Part shown: positions 35,191 to 43,817 of the stretch, piece by piece
Numbering within the stretch: position 1 is the stretch's first letter
Layout: every line of letters begins with the position of its first letter
DNA from: Sphingomonas sp. MA1305
Lineage (GTDB): Bacteria; Pseudomonadota; Alphaproteobacteria; Sphingomonadales; Sphingomonadaceae
Direction: 5' to 3'
NCBI RefSeq assembly: GCF_016107325.1
Contig: NZ_RCVT01000002.1
Span: forward strand, 372,001-436,000
Length of the DNA stretch: 64,000 nt
Made by a program: the position numbers and the translations under genes
Notes under the pieces: generated by a model
The model's database searches: none
What the model was told of the DNA's origin: nothing
Seen by the model: the letters and a program-made list of their open reading frames with translations, nothing else

Positions 35191-37455
35191 ATGCCGCAAG
35201 ATCGGCTGTCTAACGAAATCGCACTCGAATCAGCGATCTTGCGAGAGGTCGAGCGAGCGCTACGGGACGAGCGCCTGCTGCTCGCCTCGGTCCTCGAGAA
35301 TCTCCCGCTTGGCATCGGCGTCTATGACGCCGACGGCAATGTCACCCTCTCCAACCGATGCCTTCGGGCTTATGGGCATCTCGACCGCCTGCCGTCGCGC
35401 CAGCCGGCTGAAGCCCGCCGATGGCGCGCTTACGACGCCGATGGCCGGCCGGTACAGCCTGGCGACTACCCAGGCTCGCGCGCGCTGCGTGGGGAGCGCG
35501 TGATGCCCGGCACCGACTTCCTCTACGATCCCGGTAATGCGCCGGAACGCTGGATGCGGATCAGCGCCGTACCCTTCCATCGCGAGAACGCCGACCATGC
35601 AGAGGCGATCGTGGTGGTGCAGGATGTCGATGATTTGAAGCGCGCCGGCGAGGAGATCGAGGTGGCAGCCGCGAAACTCGCGAGCCAGTCCCGCTTCGTG
35701 GAAGCGACACTGTCCTCCATCCCGGATTATGTCTACGCCTTCGATGCCGAGCGGAGGTTCGTCTATGCCAACCCGGTCATGCTGGGCCTGTTCGGCCTTA
35801 CCAGTGCCGAAATGTTGGGGCGGACCTTCGCCGATCTCGATTATCCGACCGCCCTGGCAGCCCACCTCAACGATCAAATCGACCGGATCTTCAGGGACGC
35901 CGTGACGATCGAAGACGAGGTATTCTACGAGAGCCCCACCGGTCACGCTGCCTATTTCAGCTATCTGTGGGGACCGGTCCGCAACGAGGAGGGCACCGTC
36001 GAACTCGTCGTCGGCGTATCGCGCGACACCAGCGAGCGGCGCGCCTTCGAGGAGAAGGTCAAGCGCAACGAGGCGCGGTTGCGGGCCGCCACCGAGCTGG
36101 CGGACTTGGGGATCTACGCTTGGGATCCCGTCACCGGAGCGCTCGACTGGGATGACCGCTTACGCGCGATGTGGGGCCTTCCGCCTGGCTCGCCGGTCGA
36201 CACGGCGGTGTACGAGAATGGAATCCATCCCGAAGACCTGCCGCGGGTGCGCGATGCGATCGCCGCTTGCGTCGACCCGGCGGGCGATGGTCGCTATTCG
36301 ATCGAATATCGGGTGATCGGACGCGACGACGGCGTCCTGCGCCACATCGCCACCTTCGGCCGCACCACATTCGAGCACGGCCGCCCCACAGCCTTCATCG
36401 GCGCGGCTGTCGACGTGTCCAAGCAGCGGCGGAACGAGGCCGCCGTGCGGGCGAGCGAGGCGCAGTTCCGCGGGTTCGCGGAGAACAGCAGCAACCTGCT
36501 GTGGATCGTCGATCCCGCCGCAGGCCAGATCGTCTATCGCAGCGCCGCCTTCGAGCGCATATGGGGTATCCCCTGTGACGAGGCGCCGACCACGGTTGAG
36601 GCATGGATGGAAAATGTCCACGCTGACGATCGATCCGCCGTTGCCCGGGCGATGGAAACGGTCACGGCCGGCGAGGTCGTACAACATGAGTATCGCATTG
36701 TCAGGCCGAGGGATGGCGGGGTGCGGTGGCTACGCGACACGAGTTTCCCGATCCGGGATGACGACGGTGCGATCATGCGCATCGGCGGCATCGCCGAGAA
36801 TTTGACGCAGGAGGATAGCCGGCAGGTCTATATCATCAGCGCCAGGGCATCGGAGGCGCGTCGCCTGGCCCGGTTGGTACGAACGATCGACTATCAGGCC
36901 CGCCTCTTCGACAGCGCGGACGCCTTTCTCGACATCGCTCCGGTTTTGGCGCCCGGTTGCGTTCTGGTCGACCTTCGCAAAGCGCGGGAGGACGGCCTTA
37001 CTGTTCCGCGCGAACTCAAGGCGAGGTCGATCGCATTGCCGGCCGTTGCGCTGGACGAACCGGAGGCTGGTGCAGAAGCAGCGGTCGCCGCGATGAAGGC
37101 CGGGGCGATCGACTACGTCCTGTGCGAAAAGGAGGAGGTGCTGCGAGAGACGTTGGCCACGGCCCTGGCGGAGTGCCACGCGACAACAGGGTCGTCGTCG
37201 CGGGACGAAGCAGTCAATGCCCAAATCGGACGATTGACGCCACGCGAGCGTGAGGTGCTCGTCGGATTGATCGACGGCGGGACGAACAAGGTCATTGCGC
37301 AAACGCTCGGCATCAGTCCGCGGACCGTCGAACTGCATCGTGCACAGGTGATGAGCAAGCTGGGAGCAGGCAGCCTCACCGAACTCGGCCAGATCGCGCT
37401 CGCCGCCGGGCTGTCGTCGTCAAAGGCGGCGGGGAAGGCCCGGAAGCCTACCTAG
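35191..37455 (+). CDS. Multi-PAS protein fused to degenerate receiver and LuxR-type DNA-binding domain
   Basis: A 754-residue regulator with no histidine kinase part. Four PAS domains are visible at about 28-145 (PLGIGVYDADGNVTLSNR), 165-285 (IPDYVYAFDAERRFVYAN), 295-415 (LGIYAWDPVTGALDWDD) and 420-535 (NLLWIVDPAAGQIVYRS). A FixJ-like receiver (about 538-660) keeps the phosphosite-like Asp (VLVDLRKAREDG) but lacks the N-terminal acidic pair, which reads IISARASEA. A LuxR HTH follows (about 675-740, LTPREREVLVGLIDGGTNKVIAQTLGISPRTVELHR). It looks like a one-component sensor-regulator. The ATG at 35191 has GGGAG ten bases upstream. The divergent dehydrogenase cassette and the following Crp/Fnr gene are candidate targets. 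Confidence 0.85.
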   Translation: MPQDRLSNEIALESAILREVERALRDERLLLASVLENLPLGIGVYDADGNVTLSNRCLRAYGHLDRLPSRQPAEARRWRAYDADGRPVQPGDYPGSRALRGERVMPGTDFLYDPGNAPERWMRISAVPFHRENADHAEAIVVVQDVDDLKRAGEEIEVAAAKLASQSRFVEATLSSIPDYVYAFDAERRFVYANPVMLGLFGLTSAEMLGRTFADLDYPTALAAHLNDQIDRIFRDAVTIEDEVFYESPTGHAAYFSYLWGPVRNEEGTVELVVGVSRDTSERRAFEEKVKRNEARLRAATELADLGIYAWDPVTGALDWDDRLRAMWGLPPGSPVDTAVYENGIHPEDLPRVRDAIAACVDPAGDGRYSIEYRVIGRDDGVLRHIATFGRTTFEHGRPTAFIGAAVDVSKQRRNEAAVRASEAQFRGFAENSSNLLWIVDPAAGQIVYRSAAFERIWGIPCDEAPTTVEAWMENVHADDRSAVARAMETVTAGEVVQHEYRIVRPRDGGVRWLRDTSFPIRDDDGAIMRIGGIAENLTQEDSRQVYIISARASEARRLARLVRTIDYQARLFDSADAFLDIAPVLAPGCVLVDLRKAREDGLTVPRELKARSIALPAVALDEPEAGAEAAVAAMKAGAIDYVLCEKEEVLRETLATALAECHATTGSSSRDEAVNAQIGRLTPREREVLVGLIDGGTNKVIAQTLGISPRTVELHRAQVMSKLGAGSLTELGQIALAAGLSSSKAAGKARKPT

Positions 37456-37467
37456 GGACTATCCCTA
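37453..37467. promoter_or_regulatory. Inverted repeat TAGGGA-CTA-TCCCTA before the Crp/Fnr gene
   Basis: A perfect 6+6 inverted repeat with a 3-nt spacer begins at the stop codon of the PAS-LuxR gene and lies 54 bp before the Crp/Fnr start. It uses the same half-site as the palindrome at 35118-35127, so both may bind the same regulator. Confidence 0.5.
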
Positions 37468-37521
37468 TGCCGCCGTCGCCCGCGGCGCACGAGCATAGCC
37501 TCACCTAAATGGAGTGACGCT

Positions 37522-38286
37522 ATGACACATCTCCAGACCGAAACTCCGCTCACCGGCGCGTTCAACCGGGCAGCCCTTCGCACCAAGAAATTGAGCAGGG
37601 CTCGAGATGAGGATGTCTCGAATCTGATCATCAGGGCCTTTTCTCGCTATGACATCGGCAATCGGTACGATGTGTCGAATATTGTCAATCACGTGACCCA
37701 CATCCATGAGGTTGAGACCAAGCACCCGTTTCCGGCACGTCCGTCCTCCAGAACCGCGCACGTCCTTGTCACTGGATGGGGCTTCCGGTCGCAGATCTTG
37801 CGGAACGGGGCGAGACAGATAACCGATGTGATCATCCCAGGAGATTTTTGCGTCATCGCCGACCTGGAGCGAGAGACCTCATCCTATGTCGAAGCCTGTG
37901 GTCCGGCTCGCGTTGCCGCGCTGGACACGGACGCGATGTCGGATCGCTCTCGCAGTCTGGTCGAGCATGCGCGGCGGGCGCAGCAAGGTGAAGTGCTATT
38001 TCGCCTCCGCGCCCGCCTGGTCAGCCTTGGGCGCCGCAATGCGCGGGAGCGCCTGGCCTATCTGGTGGCCGAAACGCACGCACGTCTCGGGGCTATGGGG
38101 CTCACGCAGAACGATACGTTCGATTGGCCGTTCACGCAGGAACAGCTCGGCGATATGCTCGGTCTGACGCCCGTCCATATCAATCGGGTGCTGGGCCGGC
38201 TGCGTGACGAAGGCCTGCTCGTCGTAAGAGGCCGCCAGATAGTGATCCTCGATCTGGCCAATCTGCATCGGGTCGGAGAATTTTGA
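37522..38286 (+). CDS. Crp/Fnr-family transcriptional regulator
   Basis: A 254-residue regulator. A cyclic-nucleotide-binding-like beta barrel spans about 60-150 (HVLVTGWGFRSQILRNGARQITDVIIPGDF). A dimer helix is followed by the Crp-type HTH (about 200-235, FDWPFTQEQLGDMLGLTPVHINRVLGRLRDEG). There is no N-terminal cysteine cluster as in oxygen-sensing Fnr. The ATG has GGAG eight bases upstream. It lies just behind the PAS-LuxR gene and may be under its control. The signal is unknown. Confidence 0.87.
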   Translation: MTHLQTETPLTGAFNRAALRTKKLSRARDEDVSNLIIRAFSRYDIGNRYDVSNIVNHVTHIHEVETKHPFPARPSSRTAHVLVTGWGFRSQILRNGARQITDVIIPGDFCVIADLERETSSYVEACGPARVAALDTDAMSDRSRSLVEHARRAQQGEVLFRLRARLVSLGRRNARERLAYLVAETHARLGAMGLTQNDTFDWPFTQEQLGDMLGLTPVHINRVLGRLRDEGLLVVRGRQIVILDLANLHRVGEF

Positions 38287-38430
38287 GCCTCCAGCCTTCC
38301 GAGCGGCGGTCCTTCGTTCACACACCCTAAAGGCCGATCCTACTTTTCTTTCCATCATCGGTTTACCCCACCGGCGCGATCTCAACTGCTCACGTCAGTG
38401 TGATGGAGACGGGTGGTGGGCCAATCTTCG

Positions 38431-38628
38431 ATGGATCCTGCCTTTCTTGAAGTTCGTCCTTGGAACGAGGGTCGATTGGCCGGTGCCAAACGCGCCCTGA
38501 AACAACAGCAGGTCTGAGCCATTCGCTTGTGGCTCGACCAGCATAGGCGTTTGCGCGATCGAACCCTGTTCAACTTCGCCATCGACAGCAAGCTACGCGG
38601 CTGTGACGTGGTCAGGACGCGGATTGGG
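38431..38628 (+). pseudogene. Tyrosine-recombinase/integrase N-terminal fragment with in-frame stop
   Basis: Translation from ATG 38431 gives a site-specific-integrase N-terminus: LEVRPWNEGRLAGAKRALKQ, then AIRLWLDQHRRLRDRTLFNFAIDSKLRGCDVV. The IDSKLRGCDVV block is a hallmark of a small integrase family common in sphingomonads. TGA at 38515-38517 replaces the usual Trp codon (V-W-A-I), and similarity ends near 38628, so the catalytic R...HxxR...Y part is missing. The flanks (38287-38430 and 38629-38865) show no other gene. Confidence 0.8.
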
Positions 38629-38865
38629 GAAGCAGCAGACGGTGCGTTCCAGCGATGTTTTGGCGGCTTTTGGCTGTTATGCAGCCTTTGACGTGTATTT
38701 CTGCATAGCACGAATTGCCTCCTGCCCGAAGACTGAACCATTCTCGGATAAGGTCGACCCGTGTCTCCGACTATCATCGGATACGCCTTCCGCTTGGCCC
38801 TAAATGGCAAAAAGTCATCGCCGGTATCCAGCGGACGTGAGGTCAACCCGGCGAGGCCCGGCATG

Positions 38866-39759
38866 CTAGATGCGCTCGCTGGCCATCCGATGCCTCAGCA
38901 TGTCAACGAACATTCTAGTCCGGACCGGCATGGCGGCGTTCTCCAGCCACAAGGCGTGAACCGGAATGGGGGGCGGTTCATGATCGGGGAGCAGAACCTC
39001 CAGCAGGCCCTGGTCGATCTCCGATCGGACCTGCCAGAGCGGTGCCAGACCCACGCCGGCACCCTGGAGGACGGCGGCATTGGCACCGGCGGCATCGTTG
39101 CAGCGGAAGCGTCCCTTGACGGCGACCTTCGTCACCGCAGCCCCCTCCGTCACGGGCCAGCTATCTCCCTCCGGTCCGAACGTCCGCACCACGCAGCTAT
39201 GCTCTCGAAGGTCGGCCGGCGTCGATGGGCGGCCATGGCGCGCGAGGTACTGCGGTGCCGCGACCACTACGCGCCTGAGTTTGCCGAGCAGGCGCGACTT
39301 CAGCGACGAGGAGGCGGGTTCGCCGATCCGCACGACGACGTCTAGCCTGTGTTCGATCAGGTTCATCAGGGCGTCGGACAGGATCAGATCGACCTCCACG
39401 CCGGGATACCGGTCGACGAAGGCGGTCGTCGTGGGAACCACATAACGTGGAGCGAACTGGACCGAGGCGCCCACCCGGAACAGACCGGCGATCTCCGACG
39501 CGCCGCGCATCACATCGCTTCTGGCCTCATCGATCTCACGCAAAGCGATCCGGATGCGTTCGTAGAAGGCCGTCCCGGCCGGTGTCGGCTGGAGCCGGCG
39601 GGTCGTCCGGTGGACCAGCTTCGCGCCTATCTCCGCTTCAAGACCGATCAGCGATCGGCTTACGGTCTGAAGCGAGCAATCGAGTCGGCGCGCCGCGGCG
39701 GTGAGGCTGCCCGCCTCGATGATCGCGACGAACGTGCGATAGTGCTCGAGTCCCGCCAT
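38866..39759 (-). CDS. LysR-family transcriptional regulator
   Basis: A 297-residue LysR protein: winged HTH at about 1-60 (LEHYRTFVAIIEAGSLTAAARRLDCSLQTVSRSLIGLEAEIG), a linker helix, and a substrate-binding domain at about 90-290 (LFRVGASVQFAPRYVVPTTTAFVDRYPGV). It is divergent from the MFS gene at 39860 (100-bp gap) and is the probable controller of that transporter. It lies between two decayed integrase genes, so it may be cargo of a lost genomic island. Confidence 0.87.
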   Translation of the reverse strand: MAGLEHYRTFVAIIEAGSLTAAARRLDCSLQTVSRSLIGLEAEIGAKLVHRTTRRLQPTPAGTAFYERIRIALREIDEARSDVMRGASEIAGLFRVGASVQFAPRYVVPTTTAFVDRYPGVEVDLILSDALMNLIEHRLDVVVRIGEPASSSLKSRLLGKLRRVVVAAPQYLARHGRPSTPADLREHSCVVRTFGPEGDSWPVTEGAAVTKVAVKGRFRCNDAAGANAAVLQGAGVGLAPLWQVRSEIDQGLLEVLLPDHEPPPIPVHALWLENAAMPVRTRMFVDMLRHRMASERI

Positions 39760-39859
39760 TCTCAGCGTGTCCGTGATTCTGCTTCCCGTTCATCTCCCAT
39801 TATCGCCATCCACGATCAAGATAATGTGCTGCCCTCTGATGTTAGACGGAGGAACGGCG

Positions 39860-41092
39860 TTGAGAACTGGAGCTGCTCGCGAACCCGGATCTGCCAGCCA
39901 AGGCGCCGGGTCGCCGCCAACCGCGCTCTTCGCGCTGGCGGTCGGCGTCGTGGTGCTGGCGCTCTACGCCTCGCAGCCCCTGGTCGGGATCATCGGACCT
40001 GAGCTTGGTCTGTCGCCCGTCACGTCCGGCCTCGCCACCACGTTGACGCTGCTCGGCTACGCGACGGGCCTGTTTCTGCTGGTCCCGCTGACCGATCTCG
40101 TTGAAAACCGACAGCTCATCCTTACGACGCTCGCCGCCAATGTCTGTGCTCTGCTGATGCTGGCGGCGGCGCCGACGGCGGCTGCCTTCCTGATCGCGTC
40201 CTTCCTCGTCGGACTGTCGACGAGCGCGATCCAGATGCTCGTGCCGGTCGCTGCATCGCTGAGTTCCGAAAGCAGCCGAGGACGGACAGTCGGCAACGTG
40301 ATGAGCGGCCTGATGCTCGGCATCCTCTTCTCACGCCCACTCGCCAGCCTCGTAACGGAGGCCGCCGGCTGGCGGTCGCTCTATACCGCCCTGGGTGTCG
40401 CCGTCGCCGCACTGGCGCTCGGGCTTGCCCGCTTTATTCCAAGAATACGGCCCAACGGCCAAACGGGCTATCCGCAACTGATCGGATCGCTGGGATCAAT
40501 CCTCCGGGAGGAGCCGACACTCAGGCAGCGCGCGGCGACGCAGGCCATGTGCATGGGCGCCTTCGGCGTGTTCTGGACGGCTATCGCGCTCCGCCTCGCC
40601 CAGCCGCCGATCGCACTGGGCCAGACCGGGATCGCTCTTTTCGCCTTGGCGGGCGCCGCCGGGGCGATCATCTCTCCGATCGCCGGGCGCGCCGGGGATC
40701 GGGGCGCGACGCGGCCCGCGACAATGCTGGCTCATGCCGCGGTCGCCACCGCCATGATCCTCGCTTATTTCGGAGGTGAGGTTTTCGCGGGCAGCCGGGA
40801 CACGTCGCTCGCGTTCCTTCTGAGCGCGGCGATCGTCCTCGATCTTGGCGTCATCGCTGACCAAACGCTTGGACGACGTGCGATCAATCTCATTCGGCCT
40901 GAGGCACGCGGCCGGATCAACGGCCTCTTCACCGGTCTGTTCTTCCTCGGCGGTGCCGCCGGATCCGCCCTGTCGGGCGTTGTCTGGAGTGCCTGGGGCT
41001 GGCGCGGCGTCTGCGCGACGGGGCTGGCGTTCGGGATCGGCGCGATCGTCATCTTCCTGACGAGACGTCGTGTTTTCAAGGCTGGATCATGA
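39860..41092 (+). CDS. MFS transporter
   Basis: A 410-residue inner-membrane transporter with about 12 hydrophobic segments (ALFALAVGVVVLALYASQPLVGIIG is TM1). It has an MFS loop LTDLVENRQLILTTLAANV after TM2 and a second-half loop SPIAGRAGDRGATRPATMLAH. The TTG at 39860 is favoured because GGAGG at 39848-39852 lies seven bases before it; the in-frame ATG at 39839 lacks one. The plan suggests a YnfM-like or drug-exporting group. Substrate unknown. It is paired with a divergent LysR gene within the integrase-flanked region. Confidence 0.85.
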   Translation: MRTGAAREPGSASQGAGSPPTALFALAVGVVVLALYASQPLVGIIGPELGLSPVTSGLATTLTLLGYATGLFLLVPLTDLVENRQLILTTLAANVCALLMLAAAPTAAAFLIASFLVGLSTSAIQMLVPVAASLSSESSRGRTVGNVMSGLMLGILFSRPLASLVTEAAGWRSLYTALGVAVAALALGLARFIPRIRPNGQTGYPQLIGSLGSILREEPTLRQRAATQAMCMGAFGVFWTAIALRLAQPPIALGQTGIALFALAGAAGAIISPIAGRAGDRGATRPATMLAHAAVATAMILAYFGGEVFAGSRDTSLAFLLSAAIVLDLGVIADQTLGRRAINLIRPEARGRINGLFTGLFFLGGAAGSALSGVVWSAWGWRGVCATGLAFGIGAIVIFLTRRRVFKAGS

Positions 41093-41199
41093 GCAGTTCG
41101 GGCGTTCGGAACGGAGTGTGACAGCCGGTCTGTCTCTACACCGTTCGCAACCATGCGCGCACAGCCTGTACGTCGGCGCAGGCCATGTTCGCGGCAGCA

Positions 41200-41773
41200 G
41201 CATCAAAATGATGCGCCTCGCAACGCCAATGCCGCCCTTCGTCCTGCCGCCACGTCCTTTCCGCTTCGCTGCCGAACGACCCGCGGCGATGTCGGCCTGA
41301 AGGTTTTCAATGTCGCGGCGCGTCAGGCCGGCGACCAGCCGATGACCGATGATCGGCGGACGTGAGTATCGATGCGGCTTCGGTCCATCTTCAGCGTCGT
41401 CGCTTCGATCGGGCGCCGGCTGCAGCCGAGGATGCGGCACGCCGCCGCTTCCGTCAGATGCCGTCGCATACGTCCGAGACGGTCATGCCCGCGCGAGCTG
41501 CGTGCCGGTCCTCGGACGGATCTTCCCCGTCGGCGACCGCCGCGAGTTTCCGGCGGGCGATGTCTCGCGCCCCGTCCCGCGCCAGAGCCCCGTATTGCCC
41601 CAGCACCAGCCGACGGGGCGGCCCTCCGGGTTGCGGTACTGGATCAGGAAGCTCTTCGTGCCGGACGGCTTCACGCGAACGCCGAAGCCTTTCAACTCGC
41701 TGTCCCAGGCGAACACGTCAGCCTTATCGCTCGGCTTCAGCGCGTCGACGACGCGCTTGGTGATCTTGGCCAT
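41200..41773 (-). pseudogene. P4-type tyrosine integrase remnant (DUF4102 arm-binding end), frameshifted
   Basis: From ATG 41773, preceded by GAGGAG, the strand encodes the arm-binding domain of a P4-like integrase: AKITKRVVDALKPSDKADVF, then ELKGFGVRVKPSGTKSFLIQ and YRNPEGR. After a frameshift comes GARDIARRKLAAVADGEDPS. In a further frame follows the core-binding part, IIGHRLVAGLTRRDIENLQA, then GKGRGGRTKGGIG-like sequence to about 41200. At least two frameshifts and stops break it, and the catalytic domain is absent. It lies about 210 bp from a tRNA-Gly 3' half, as expected for an integrase beside its att site. Confidence 0.82.
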
Positions 41774-41985
41774 GCTCAACTCCTCAAATTTCTCGATGTC
41801 CTGCTCGTTCTCCGATCTGCTTCCCCGGCGGTCGGGGAAACTTGGGGGAAGCAGAAGGGCGGAAATCGGCGGGTCGGCGCAGGAGATGGAGGGGATGGTC
41901 TGCGTCCAGATTATCCTTGTCGTGGAAGGGGCTTAGCGGGTCGTAACGTGCAAATGGAAACCTTGGCGAAAAGTGCCCGGTGTCT

Positions 41986-42030
41986 TTGCCAAGCTGGGGG
42001 TCGAGGGATCGAATCCCTTCGCCCGCTCCA
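41986..42030 (+). other. 3' half of tRNA-Gly(GCC), island attachment-site remnant
   Basis: The segment begins with the anticodon loop TTGCCAA (GCC at 41988-41990) and continues with anticodon-stem half GCTGG, variable loop GGGTC and T stem GAGGG/CCCTT around loop ATCGAAT. It ends with acceptor half CGCCCGC and TCCA, with CCA encoded (end 42030). The 5' half needed for a tRNA is not preserved: the bases before the loop do not pair with GCTGG, and only a loose resemblance (GCGGG at 41936) is seen. It is best read as the att duplication left by an integrase-driven element rather than a working tRNA gene. Confidence 0.75.
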
Positions 42031-42240
42031 GTCTTCCACACAATGTGATGCGATCGGCGGTCCTGCGGGGTCGCCTTTCCGCCTACGTTCGTGACGCCGG
42101 GCAGACGGCATCACGCCGATGCAGGTCGTCCGTGTCCGGCGGCGGACGGCCGCCCGCGAAATAGCGGACCCGCAGGTTCAGCACGGTTCTGCGACGACGG
42201 TTCGGCCGCCGCCTCGCTGCGCTGCTTAGATGCCGCCCGT

Positions 42241-43137
42241 CTAGGTGGTCGTCGGCTCCTCGGCCGGGGCAGCCGCCGCGGGCGCGGTCGCTGCCGGTGG
42301 CGTCACGGCCGGTGCGGCGGGGACGCTGAGGGCCGTGGTCTCGATCCGGTCGAGCGCCTGGCGCGCGCCGATATAGCGGTCCGCCGCGGCGAGCCAATTG
42401 CCGGCGTGGCGAGCGCCGGGCAGGCGCAGCACCTCGGCCCGCGCCGCCTCGACCTGCCCCGCATCAAGGAAGTGGCGCGCGCGCGACAGTCGCTCGACCG
42501 GCCGCGACGACGGCGTGTCGGCGCGGCGCAGCACGATCAGACCGCCCAGTTCCTGGCGCAGGCTGGTCCACCAGTCGCCGCCGCTGACCGTCTGGATGTC
42601 GGGCGCGATCGCCTCCAGCCCCTGGCGCAGGCTTTCCAGCGTCGCCGACTGGCGGCCGGCGGCGATCACGTCGGCGACCGCCTTGGGTTGGGTCGCGCCA
42701 AAGCGGTTGCGCAATTGCTCCTCGAGATAGCCGAGCGGCGTGCCGCGATCGAGCGCGCGGCGCGCCGCCGCGACGACCAGCAGCCCCTCGGCGCGGGTCG
42801 CCTGCGTGCCCGCCGCCGCGGCATCGGCACCGATCGTCGCGGTGCGCGTCTCGAGCGCCGCAAGCTGCGCCGCCAGCGCCGCCTCACGCGTGGCGAGCAC
42901 CGTCGCATCGGGCGCCTCGCCATTGGCATTGAGCGGCTGCGCCGGCGAGAAGCCGGTCGGCTCGACCGGGGTCGGCGAGGGCGCTGCGGCAGGCGTGCCG
43001 TGCAGCCAGCTGATCCGCTTCATCGCCAATGCCGTCAGTCCGACGCCCGCGACAAAGGCCAACAGGGTCAGGACGATGATCAGACCGGCTCGTGGGGCGC
43101 GCGGGCGCGTCGCGACGATCGGTTCAAATTCGCTCAT
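42241..43137 (-). CDS. Mitofilin/HemX-like inner-membrane protein behind hemCD
   Basis: A 298-residue protein: a short cytoplasmic N-terminus, one membrane span near 18-40 (AGLIIVLTLLAFVAGVGLTALAM), a Pro/Ala linker, a helical periplasmic segment (about 80-125) and a C-terminal helical part (about 130-265, ARRALDRGTPLGYLEEQLRNRFG). Ala/Pro repeats close it. The order hemC-hemD-this gene is shared with alphaproteobacteria, where the third gene encodes a mitofilin (Mic60)-like or HemX-like protein. A role in membrane architecture or tetrapyrrole synthesis is proposed only by family. ATG overlaps hemD (ATGA). Confidence 0.75.
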   Translation of the reverse strand: MSEFEPIVATRPRAPRAGLIIVLTLLAFVAGVGLTALAMKRISWLHGTPAAAPSPTPVEPTGFSPAQPLNANGEAPDATVLATREAALAAQLAALETRTATIGADAAAAGTQATRAEGLLVVAAARRALDRGTPLGYLEEQLRNRFGATQPKAVADVIAAGRQSATLESLRQGLEAIAPDIQTVSGGDWWTSLRQELGGLIVLRRADTPSSRPVERLSRARHFLDAGQVEAARAEVLRLPGARHAGNWLAAADRYIGARQALDRIETTALSVPAAPAVTPPAATAPAAAAPAEEPTTT

Positions 43138-43817
43138 GGCCCTTTATCCCCGCCCGGTCCGGCACGGTCAATCGCCTGCGCAAGAACACACAGTTTCCCG
43201 TCGTCGGGCACGGCGCTCGCCGCCGCCCTCCCCCACCCCGCGCCGGCGGCGGCGAGCACGGCCGGGCTGATCGCGGCGAGCGCGACGGCGCCGCGTCGGG
43301 CCGGCGGGATCAAGGCGGCGACCCGAGACGCGGCGCGGGCGGAATGGAGCAGCACGACGGCGCCATCCGCGGCGGCGGCGAAGGCGCGGGCGTCGACCGG
43401 CACCGCATCACTGGCATAGACGACGATCGTCGGGCATCCCGTCGTGACATGATCGCGGCCGGCGAGGTGCAGCGGCCGGATCAGCCCGCCGGCCCGGCCC
43501 GCCGCGAGCGCCGCGACCGCATCCCCCTCCCCCATCGCCGCGACGCGCAGCCCCGCCGCGCGCGCCGCCGCCGCGCTCGCCGGGCCGACCGCGATCACCG
43601 GCAGGGCGGCGAGGCGCGCGAGACCGGGACCGGCGTGGCGGATCGCCTGCGCGCTGGTCACCAGCAGCGAATCGAAGTCCGCGGGGTCCGGCGGCAGCCA
43701 GCCGACCGGCGCGACCGCGAACAGCGGCCAGCCCTGCGCCTCCACGCCCAGCGTGCGCAGTCGCGCGACGGTCGCCGCATTGCCGGGCTCGGGCCGCACG
43801 ACCAGGGCGCGCGTCAT
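43134..43817 (-). CDS. hemD: Uroporphyrinogen-III synthase
   Basis: A 227-residue enzyme that cyclises hydroxymethylbilane with ring-D inversion. Family hallmarks are weak, as usual for HemD, but present: ALVVRPEPGNAATVARLRTLGVEA at the start, FDSLLVTSAQAIRHAG, LPVIAVGPASAAAARAAG and VVLLHSARAASRVAALI. It is coupled to hemC upstream (ATG at 43817 overlaps the hemC stop) and overlaps the mitofilin-like gene downstream. Position and motif order give the assignment more weight than single residues. Confidence 0.85.
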   Translation of the reverse strand: MTRALVVRPEPGNAATVARLRTLGVEAQGWPLFAVAPVGWLPPDPADFDSLLVTSAQAIRHAGPGLARLAALPVIAVGPASAAAARAAGLRVAAMGEGDAVAALAAGRAGGLIRPLHLAGRDHVTTGCPTIVVYASDAVPVDARAFAAAADGAVVLLHSARAASRVAALIPPARRGAVALAAISPAVLAAAGAGWGRAAASAVPDDGKLCVLAQAIDRAGPGGDKGP

